A DNA stretch of 5,331 nt from an uncultured Bryobacterales bacterium (lineage in GTDB: Bacteria > Acidobacteriota > Terriglobia > Bryobacterales > Bryobacteraceae), in contig CALMAV010000402.1 in NCBI GenBank assembly GCA_937859895.1, positions 1 through 5,331 on the forward strand, read 5' to 3'. The notes beneath the pieces are model-generated. The model saw only the letters and a program-made list of their open reading frames with translations. It had not been told where the DNA came from and did no database searches. Of this stretch, positions 1 to 5,331 are shown piece after piece. The position numbers were made by a program, and so were the translations under genes. The stretch's first letter is position 1. Each line of letters opens with the position of its first letter.

Positions 1-643
1 GGATAGAAAGGTAACTCAGTACCTGCACAGTGGCGGAATTTCCAAACGTAGTAGTCCAGTCTAGAATCCAAAGCAGCAAAGCTAAGGAAAAGCCCACAGC
101 CCCGGCGACAATCTGGTTCTTAGTCAATGTAGAGATGAACGTGCCTAAGGCCAATAGTGCCGCTCCTTGCAGAACAATTCCTAAAAACCCAGTGGCAACC
201 GGTTTCCAGTCTGGCTGGCCGTAAATAAAGAGAAAGGAAATATCGAGAAGCATCAGCAGTAGCAGGCTCCCGTACATCAGCAAGGCAGCAAGCCACTTGC
301 CGATCACTATCTCTGTATCGTGAACCGGCGAAGTAACCAGGAGCTCTATCGTTCCTTGCCGCTTCTCTTCAGCAAACAATCGCATGCTGATGAGAGGGAT
401 AAGGAATAACCCAATGACCGCGACGTTAGAGAATAGAGGAGCAATTACCTGCTCATTCAGGTTCAATGGCCCGGCGCCTTGGCCGCTCATCTGCGACTGC
501 AGCGAGTAGTTCACAAAGCTAGCACTAATCAGGTAAGAGAACACACCGCTAAGTAGCGCGAAAATAGCCAGTAAGACCCAAGCTATGGGCGACACAAAGT
601 AGGAATACAACTCACGCTGCGCAATGGTCCAGATATTTCGCAT
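1..643 (-). CDS. GldF-like ABC-2 transporter permease (C-terminus cut by window edge)
   Basis: This is the integral-membrane subunit that should pair with the ATPase encoded just upstream. Translation from ATG at 643 gives 214 residues (start MRNIWTIAQREL) and stays open to the left edge, ending in VQVLSYLSI. Hydrophobic stretches at about residues 19-41, 68-86, 116-141, 150-172 and 177-195 look like five membrane segments. The cytoplasmic loop at about 88-106 contains RLFAEEKRQGTIELLVTSP, which is characteristic of ABC-2 permeases of the gliding-motility GldF type. Relatives run to roughly 240-260 residues, so I estimate that some 30-50 residues, including a last membrane helix, lie outside the window. 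The start codon overlaps the ATPase stop by one base and has its own GGAG ribosome binding site, so the start is well supported. The substrate is unknown. Despite the name, relatives occur in many bacteria that do not glide. Confidence 0.94.
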   Translation of the reverse strand, partial: MRNIWTIAQRELYSYFVSPIAWVLLAIFALLSGVFSYLISASFVNYSLQSQMSGQGAGPLNLNEQVIAPLFSNVAVIGLFLIPLISMRLFAEEKRQGTIELLVTSPVHDTEIVIGKWLAALLMYGSLLLLMLLDISFLFIYGQPDWKPVATGFLGIVLQGAALLALGTFISTLTKNQIVAGAVGFSLALLLWILDWTTTFGNSATVQVLSYLSI

Positions 644-1620
644 TACAATGCTCCGTCAACAACAACCGAGGCTGGGTCGGCCTGTGAGCCGGTAATCTGA
701 AGGTAAGCTTCTTCCAGAGTTACGGTTGTTGATTTCAGTTCTAAAAGGTTCCACCCAGCGTGGACAATAGCGCGCGCCACGTCAGGTCGGGCATTCCGGT
801 CAGGCAGGCTCTCCACTTCGAAACAAAGCCTGTGGCCTGGGGCCGATCTCTCCAGCACCTTACTAACACCCGGCACCTGCTCTAATCGCTGTCGCACCAG
901 CAGAGCATCCGCCTGACCATCGGTGTCCACCTGCACTTCCACCGCGTTACCAACTCCGCGGTGCTTCAGGCGCTCTACTGAATCGGTCGCCACAATACGC
1001 CCGCGGTTTATAATTACGACCCGTCGGCAGATCGCTTCTACTTCTGGCAGAATGTGCGTACTAAGAATAATGGTGTGCTCGCCAGCTAAGTTCTCAATCA
1101 GCTCGCGTGTCTCGGTAATCTGCTTGGGATCGAGGCCCGATGTTGGCTCATCAAGAATCAGCACTTCTGGGTTATGAATAATGGCTTGCGCCAGACCAAC
1201 ACGCTGACGGTAACCCTTCGATAACTTCGCGATGAGCTTATCCCGGACATCAGCCACCGAGCAACGCTCCATCACCTGCTCGGTACGTGTTTTTACCTCG
1301 GCGGAGGGCACGTTCTTCAGGCGGGCGACGAAGTGAAGGTAGTCAACAACGCTCATCTCCGGATAGACGGGAGGCGTCTCAGGTAAGTAGCCAATGCGCT
1401 TCTTCACTTCAAACGAGTTCTCAAAGACATCGAAGCCGGCCACCGTAGCTTTGCCTGCAGTTGGAGGCATGAAGCAGGTCAGAATCCGCATGGTGGTGGT
1501 TTTGCCAGCCCCATTGGGCCCGAGAAAGCCGACAATGTCACCCTTATCGACCGAGAACGAGATATTATTCACGGCGACATGACGCGCGTACTTCTTGGAA
1601 AGACTCTCAACCTGAATCAT
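643..1620 (-). CDS. GldA-like ABC transporter ATP-binding protein
   Basis: This 325-residue cytoplasmic ATPase should power the membrane subunit encoded immediately downstream. The nucleotide-binding domain fills about residues 1-215: Walker A GPNGAGKTT at 34-42, ABC signature LSKGYRQRV at 133-141, Walker B LILDEP at 154-159 with catalytic Glu158, D-loop SGLD at 161-164, and switch His189 in STH. At the Q-loop position the sequence reads GYLPE (77-81), with Glu instead of Gln. As far as I recall this is usual for the GldA/CcmA-like subgroup, so it is probably not a defect. Residues of about 220-325 form a C-terminal accessory domain typical of ABC-2 exporter ATPases. The start MIQVESLSKKY matches the usual beginning of the family, but no clear Shine-Dalgarno sequence precedes it. 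The gene follows a 179-bp leader with repeats and overlaps the permease gene by one base. Family assignment is firm; the transported substrate cannot be told. Confidence 0.96.
   Translation of the reverse strand: MIQVESLSKKYARHVAVNNISFSVDKGDIVGFLGPNGAGKTTTMRILTCFMPPTAGKATVAGFDVFENSFEVKKRIGYLPETPPVYPEMSVVDYLHFVARLKNVPSAEVKTRTEQVMERCSVADVRDKLIAKLSKGYRQRVGLAQAIIHNPEVLILDEPTSGLDPKQITETRELIENLAGEHTIILSTHILPEVEAICRRVVIINRGRIVATDSVERLKHRGVGNAVEVQVDTDGQADALLVRQRLEQVPGVSKVLERSAPGHRLCFEVESLPDRNARPDVARAIVHAGWNLLELKSTTVTLEEAYLQITGSQADPASVVVDGAL
651..654 (-). promoter_or_regulatory. Shine-Dalgarno site for the permease gene, inside the ATPase gene
   Basis: On the minus strand GGAG lies seven bases before the permease ATG at 643 and within the last codons of the ATPase gene. 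Together with the TAATG stop/start overlap it indicates translational coupling and near-equal production of the two subunits. It is the only well-placed Shine-Dalgarno sequence I find among the four gene starts in the window. Confidence 0.75.
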
Positions 1621-1635
1621 ATGTATTGATGGTGG

Positions 1636-1670
1636 AAGACTGGGGTTTGCAAGAAAGGCACTCCAGTCTT
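1636..1670. repeat. Inverted repeat in the leader of the ABC ATPase gene
   Basis: The arms AAGACTGGGG (1636-1645) and CTCCAGTCTT (1661-1670) are reverse complements at nine of ten positions, with eight contiguous perfect pairs, separated by 15 bases. The element begins 16 bp upstream of the ATPase start codon. It could be a hairpin in the 5' untranslated RNA or a binding site for a dimeric repressor. It is not followed by a T-run on the minus strand, so it is unlikely to be an intrinsic terminator for fabI. The role is inferred only from position and symmetry. Confidence 0.5.
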
Positions 1671-1672
1671 AC

Positions 1673-1688
1673 CGTACAGTGTCGTACA
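1673..1688. repeat. Paired CGTACA hexamers, 10-bp period
   Basis: CGTACA occurs at 1673-1678 and again at 1683-1688, so the two copies sit on the same face of the helix. They lie directly beside the inverted repeat and 53-68 bp upstream of the ATPase start. Tandem hexamers with this spacing are typical of response-regulator boxes, but two short copies may also arise by chance, and no partner regulator can be named. Confidence 0.3.
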
Positions 1689-1799
1689 CGGAAGGTAAAA
1701 CGGGACAAAACAGAACCGCACGAGCACACCGCAGACTTATTTTGGACGGCACAAAGCCGCAAACGTTAGGGTAGCAGCATGGTAAACAACAGGCTGCGT

Positions 1800-2582
1800 T
1801 CAGCCTGCAGCGCCAAGCGCGACAATCTGGAACCCCGCATCGACGAAAAGAATGTTACCTGTAACGCCACGACCCATATCGCTGGCGAGAAAGACCGCGG
1901 TATCGCCCACTTCAGCCGGGTCGGTATTCCTACGAAGCGGTGCGATGGCAGCGACGCCATCCAGAACTTTCGAAAAGTCCCTGATGCCTCGGGCAGAGGT
2001 AGTCTTGATGGGACCGGCTGAGATGCAGTTAACACGTATTTTCTGTGGGCCTAACTCATTTGCAAGATACCGAACACAGGCTTCTAAGGCGGCCTTAGCA
2101 ACGCCCATAACGTTGTAGTTCTGAACCACGCGGGTGGACCCAAGATAAGTTAGCGTGGTGATGGAACCGCCATTTGTCATCAAAGGTGTAAGAGCGCGCG
2201 CAACAGCCACCAGAGAGTACGAACTAACGTCCAGCGCAAGGGTGTAGCCTTCGCGACTCGTCGCCAGGAAAGGGCGGCTCAAGTCGTCCCGGTTAGCAAA
2301 GGCGATACTGTGAACAACCGCGTCGACGGTGGGCGACAGGTTCTTCAGTTCGGCAACAAGCGCATCCAGTTCCTCCTGCTTTGTGACATCACAGTTCAGG
2401 ATCTTGGTTGCTTTCAGTTCTGCGCCGAGCTCTTCGACAGTTTCCCTTTGCCGCTCGCCCTGATAAGTAAGAACAAGCGTGGCACCCTCACGAACGAACG
2501 CGCTTGCGATTGCATAAGCAATGCTCCATTTGTTGGCGATACCGAGCACCAGGGCGGTCTTACCAGCCAGCAGATTCGACAT
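1800..2582 (-). CDS. fabI: Enoyl-[acyl-carrier-protein] reductase (NADH), FabI
   Basis: FabI reduces trans-2-enoyl-ACP to acyl-ACP with NAD(P)H, the last step of each round of type II fatty-acid synthesis in the cytosol. The 260-residue protein is a complete short-chain dehydrogenase/reductase of the usual FabI length. It has the cofactor loop GIANKWSIA (14-22), the HSIAFAN segment (91-97), Tyr146 in TLTYLG, and the catalytic Tyr156, Met159 and Lys163 in NYNVMGVAK, followed by ISAGPIKT (187-194), which belongs to the substrate-binding region. The Ala in HSIAFA sits where E. coli has Gly93; this is the normal residue in the B. subtilis and S. aureus enzymes and does not by itself predict triclosan resistance. 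I chose ATG at 2582 because MSNLLAGKTALV fits the family; an in-frame TTG at 2600 would add six residues (MYNGSF) with no better ribosome binding site. The gene starts 34 bp after the GH57 gene and is probably co-transcribed with it. Confidence 0.96.
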   Translation of the reverse strand: MSNLLAGKTALVLGIANKWSIAYAIASAFVREGATLVLTYQGERQRETVEELGAELKATKILNCDVTKQEELDALVAELKNLSPTVDAVVHSIAFANRDDLSRPFLATSREGYTLALDVSSYSLVAVARALTPLMTNGGSITTLTYLGSTRVVQNYNVMGVAKAALEACVRYLANELGPQKIRVNCISAGPIKTTSARGIRDFSKVLDGVAAIAPLRRNTDPAEVGDTAVFLASDMGRGVTGNILFVDAGFQIVALGAAG

Positions 2583-2616
2583 GAAACTGCCATTGTACAA
2601 GCCTGTCGGAACTGAT

Positions 2617-5037
2617 TTACTGGACCGCTATGCGAAGTTGCTCGCTTAAGGTGAGATAGGCAGCTACCCACGCCTGTGCCCGTTCGTCGCCGCGCTGCGC
2701 TTTACGGCGAGTCCGCTGCAACAACCCGGCCTGAAGCGCGTAAATCTCATTCTGGGCTGACCACAGATTCACAGAGAAAGGCATTTGTCGGATGATTTTG
2801 AGCGCCTCAGACATCCCTCGCAAACGGGAGATGTCGGAAGGTTCTGCTAAGAAGAGTTTCGTCAGCGCATCCACCTTGCCCCGCAGTAAGAACTCCAGCG
2901 TTGTCTTATCCAGGACGACACTGCTCAGCTGTGCCTCCCGCAAAAGATTGCTGATACGCTCCCCATCCAGCACCTCGGCAGAACAGGCGCGCCGAATCAG
3001 GCTATTCACGGCGTATTCGATTGCGGTGCAAAACTCACGCGGCATCGGCGTCCCTAAGCTGGTGGTGAAACGCATCAGGGCTGCGTGGTGCTCATAGAGC
3101 TGCAAGTAGGCGGCTTCAGCCTCGGCAACTGTAGAGGCAAGAACCGTGCGCATGATGCGCCGCTGCTCATCGCGAAACAGCGAGCGGAGAGAGTAGGTAC
3201 GGTCTCCAAAGCGGCGGTCCAGTTGCCTGACTACTTCCGGGATGTCGACGCGCTCGAAAGATTCGCCCAGCGAAGCCAGCATCTCGCGGTAATCGGTTGC
3301 GCCGTTTGCTTTCTGAACACCTCCGGCTACGTTGTGATCGCCGAAGTGCACCACCCAGAATGTAAGGGCTTCGGCCTCCTGTGTCACCTTTGAAATGAAG
3401 CATGCTTGCCCTAGTGCCATGCGCATTTTGCCGGCATCACGCACATGATAATCAAGCTGCTTCACAGCATACGAGAAGATGTCAGTTCGCTCGCCATAGG
3501 GAGCAAACAGTGAACTGATGGAGTAGTGGGCCCCCACCTTTTCCAGGTCAACCATCGCGGGCTTCACATGCTTGGTGTAGACATCACGGCCATCGCCGTA
3601 ATCGGCTCGATTGCTGCGCGCTTCTGAGAGGCGAGAAGCAAACTGCTCTTCCAGCGGCAGGCCAAATAACTGCTCGGCGAGCTGCACCACTCGGCCGGCA
3701 TACTGAATTACCTGGACAGTCTCTATGCCGGAAAGATCGTCGAAAAACCAGCCGCAACTGGTGTACATCAGCATGGCATTGCGCTGCAACTCCAGTAACT
3801 TCCATACCGTGACTTCTTCCTGCGGCTTGAGCTTGCGAGAGAAATGATACTGGCCGAATTTTCCGCGCGACTCCGGACTGCGATCAAGCACAACGTGAAT
3901 GTATCCGTCGCGCGCCTGCCAGGGATCGTTCAGATACTGGCTAGCCAGCTCCTCAAATCTAGGATTGACCGCATCGCGAAGCCAATCCAGAGCCTGTCGC
4001 AGGGGACGCCGCCACTCCTGGTTCCAGCCCTGACGCCCGCCATTACAGCCGCAGTTACTGCGCCATCGCTCCACCCCATGCATGCAGCTCCACGAGGTGT
4101 TTTCGTGAATCTGTACTTCATGTGTTGGCGGACACTTCTCAAGAAACTCGCCGTAATTGGTGATCTTGGCCTGCTTGCGCGATTCGATCAGATGCAGAGA
4201 GTACGCCAACGCCATTTCGCCATGCTTGTGATGGTGGCCGTATGTTTCGCCATCAGTGGCGATATGAGCCAGCTGAGACCAGTTGCGGGTCTCTGAAAAA
4301 GCGCCCATCAAGCGCGATGTAAACTTTTCGCCGTTGTCCAGCAGCTTCTCAAAAGCAACCGCTTGGGAGATAGGGCCGTCATAAAAGAACAGATTGATCT
4401 TGCGGCCGCTTGGAGTGTTGAACAGGTAAGCGCGAGTGGGGTCCACCTTGGAGCCGGAGACACTCGTCCAGTCACTCGCTCCAAGCGGTCGAACGGCTTT
4501 AGCCTGGTGCGGGGCCAGCACAGCAAAGGTAATGCCTGCTTCTGCCATCAGATCCAGCGTCTCAGAATCAACCGCGGTTTCAGGAAGCCACATGCCTTCC
4601 GGCGCACGGCCGAACCGGCTCAAAAAGTCTTCAAAGCCCCAGATAATTTGCGTTTTTTTGTCGCGCGTGTTGGCGAGCGGCATGATCATGTGGTTATACG
4701 CCTGGGCCATGGCCGAGCCATGATGGGAAAACAGCTTCAGGCTCTGGCGATCGGCATCCAGCAGCCCGCGATACGTATCGGGTGCGTGTTCGGCCATCCA
4801 GGAGAGCAGCGTAGGACCGAAGTTGAAGCTGATTTTCGCATAGTTATTGACGATGCGTGCGATGCGCTGCGAGTCGTCCAGAATGCGCGCAGCCAGATTC
4901 GGCGCATAGCACTCGGCATCAATCCGTTCGTTCCAGTCGTGATAAGGATAGGCAGAATCCTGCAGTTCAATCTGCTCCAGCCAGGCGTTTTCACGCGGCG
5001 GTTGATAAAAGTGGCAGTGAATACAGAGGTAATTCAT
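2617..5037 (-). CDS. GH57 family glycoside hydrolase with DUF3536-like C-terminal region
   Basis: This is a predicted cytoplasmic alpha-glucan-active enzyme of 806 residues; I see no signal peptide. The N-terminal GH57 catalytic domain spans about residues 1-300. It opens with the family motif IHCHFYQPPREN (6-17), then has FNFGPTLLSW (71-80), GMWLPET (148-154) with Glu153 as the likely nucleophile, and TDGETYGHHH (261-270) with Asp262 as the likely acid/base. A conserved-looking Trp/Cys/His cluster follows (SWSCMHGVERW at 315-325, CGC at 329-331). The stretch TSCGWFFDDLSGIETVQ (426-442) and the remaining C-terminus look like the DUF3536 type of protein, whose C-terminal domain has no known function. 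Known GH57 enzymes include amylases, 4-alpha-glucanotransferases and branching enzymes; which activity applies here cannot be read from the sequence. ATG at 5037 gives the normal family start MNYLCIHCHF. An in-frame TTG at 5148 would add 37 residues of poor quality and overlap the kinase gene. No clear Shine-Dalgarno sequence is present. The gene starts 28 bp after the kinase gene. Confidence 0.92.
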   Translation of the reverse strand: MNYLCIHCHFYQPPRENAWLEQIELQDSAYPYHDWNERIDAECYAPNLAARILDDSQRIARIVNNYAKISFNFGPTLLSWMAEHAPDTYRGLLDADRQSLKLFSHHGSAMAQAYNHMIMPLANTRDKKTQIIWGFEDFLSRFGRAPEGMWLPETAVDSETLDLMAEAGITFAVLAPHQAKAVRPLGASDWTSVSGSKVDPTRAYLFNTPSGRKINLFFYDGPISQAVAFEKLLDNGEKFTSRLMGAFSETRNWSQLAHIATDGETYGHHHKHGEMALAYSLHLIESRKQAKITNYGEFLEKCPPTHEVQIHENTSWSCMHGVERWRSNCGCNGGRQGWNQEWRRPLRQALDWLRDAVNPRFEELASQYLNDPWQARDGYIHVVLDRSPESRGKFGQYHFSRKLKPQEEVTVWKLLELQRNAMLMYTSCGWFFDDLSGIETVQVIQYAGRVVQLAEQLFGLPLEEQFASRLSEARSNRADYGDGRDVYTKHVKPAMVDLEKVGAHYSISSLFAPYGERTDIFSYAVKQLDYHVRDAGKMRMALGQACFISKVTQEAEALTFWVVHFGDHNVAGGVQKANGATDYREMLASLGESFERVDIPEVVRQLDRRFGDRTYSLRSLFRDEQRRIMRTVLASTVAEAEAAYLQLYEHHAALMRFTTSLGTPMPREFCTAIEYAVNSLIRRACSAEVLDGERISNLLREAQLSSVVLDKTTLEFLLRGKVDALTKLFLAEPSDISRLRGMSEALKIIRQMPFSVNLWSAQNEIYALQAGLLQRTRRKAQRGDERAQAWVAAYLTLSEQLRIAVQ

Positions 5038-5065
5038 AGGGACAAATTCAACGTGGAAATTTGGG

Positions 5066-5331
5066 TTAAGCCGGGGTCTCGCGGCGGCTCTCGACCGGTA
5101 GAGAGATTGTGAAGACGGCGCCGGTGGCACGGTCTCGATTGGCAGCAACCACTCGCCCTCCGTGTCGCTTCACGATGGAAGCAACGATATGTAGACCCAA
5201 GCCAGACCGGCCATGGTTTGCCGCTTTGGTGGAGACGTTGGGCTTGAACATGGAGGGCAGAATTTCAGGCGGAATGCCCGGACCATTGTCTGAAACGGTG
5301 ATGGTGAGGGTGTTGTCAGTCTGCTGAGTGG
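5066..5331 (-). CDS. Sensor histidine kinase, C-terminal ATPase end (N-terminus outside window)
   Basis: The last 87 residues of a longer protein are visible, running in from the right edge and ending at TAA 5066-5068. They form the second half of a HATPase_c (GHKL) ATP-binding domain: the G1 box DNGPGIP (visible residues 14-20), the F-box region MFKPNVSTK (27-35), and the G2 box GRSGLGLHIV (40-49), followed by the usual GGRVVAANRDRATGAVFTISLPV end. This is the standard C-terminus of a two-component sensor kinase, which would phosphorylate a response regulator. The N-box, the phospho-accepting His and any sensory or membrane domains lie outside the window, so the signal cannot be inferred. 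An internal ATG at 5251 falls in the middle of the domain and is not a true start. No response regulator gene is visible; the next gene downstream is the GH57 hydrolase. Confidence 0.93.
   Translation of the reverse strand, partial: TQQTDNTLTITVSDNGPGIPPEILPSMFKPNVSTKAANHGRSGLGLHIVASIVKRHGGRVVAANRDRATGAVFTISLPVESRRETPA

Noticed and set aside
1..224. 64-codon plus-strand open frame near the left edge.
   Set aside because: It is antisense to the permease gene, whose membrane segments and family motifs support the minus-strand reading.
1681..1708. Possible minus-strand promoter TTGTCC-16 bp-TACGAC ahead of the ABC operon.
   Set aside because: The -35 matches four of six consensus bases and the -10 only three of six. 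A promoter is expected somewhere in this gap, but this candidate is too weak to call.
1747..1759. Short hairpin CGGC-ACAAA-GCCG about 40 bp after the fabI stop, considered as a terminator.
   Set aside because: The stem is only four perfect pairs (five with a wobble) and on the minus strand it is followed by CCAAAATAAG, not a T-run.
1879..2327. Considered whether the Ala in HSIAFA of FabI marks triclosan resistance.
   Set aside because: Ala is the wild-type residue at this position in sensitive Gram-positive-type FabI enzymes, so it is an ordinary variant.
2414..2593. Out-of-frame ATG at 2593 with an AGG eight bases upstream, considered as a leader peptide for fabI.
   Set aside because: The frame does not stop near the fabI start but runs on through the gene as an overlapping shadow, so it is not a short coupled leader.
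3844..4296. A 150-codon plus-strand open frame.
   Set aside because: It is antisense to the GH57 gene across the conserved DGETYGHHH and Trp/Cys region and its product resembles nothing I know.
4363..5112. A 249-codon open frame on the plus strand.
   Set aside because: It lies fully antisense to the GH57 gene, whose conserved catalytic motifs show that the minus strand is the coding one. The plus-strand product has no recognisable domain and is a codon-bias shadow.

Overview
The window is an ordinary, densely packed bacterial chromosomal segment with every supported gene on the minus strand. From right to left (the direction of transcription) it holds: the C-terminal end of a sensor histidine kinase (cut by the right edge), a full-length GH57-type glycoside hydrolase with a C-terminal DUF3536-like region, the enoyl-ACP reductase FabI, a 179-bp gap, and then a GldA-like ABC ATPase and its GldF-like ABC-2 permease (cut by the left edge).

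The gene content suggests an Acidobacteriota member (Terriglobia-like): moderate GC, a B. subtilis/S. aureus-like FabI sequence in a Gram-negative-looking setting, a two-domain GH57/DUF3536 protein, and a Gld-type ABC pair. This is inferred from family resemblance and memory; no marker gene in the window settles it.

Layout and likely transcription units: the kinase, GH57 and fabI genes are separated by only 28 and 34 bp and probably form one transcript. The leader between fabI and the ABC genes (1621-1799) contains no gene. It carries an inverted repeat and a pair of hexamer direct repeats one helical turn apart, so it is the best place in the window for a promoter/operator region. The ABC ATPase and permease genes overlap by one base (TAATG), with a Shine-Dalgarno site for the permease inside the ATPase gene, so they are translationally coupled.

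Functionally the genes are not one obvious pathway: FabI performs the last step of fatty-acid elongation, the GH57 protein probably acts on an alpha-glucan such as glycogen, the kinase is a sensor of unknown input, and the ABC pair is a membrane exporter or gliding-type complex. I see no RNA gene, mobile element, CRISPR array or convincing intrinsic terminator. Nothing here looks like a new multi-gene system; the most open questions are the role of the GH57/DUF3536 protein and the meaning of the repeats in the ABC leader.
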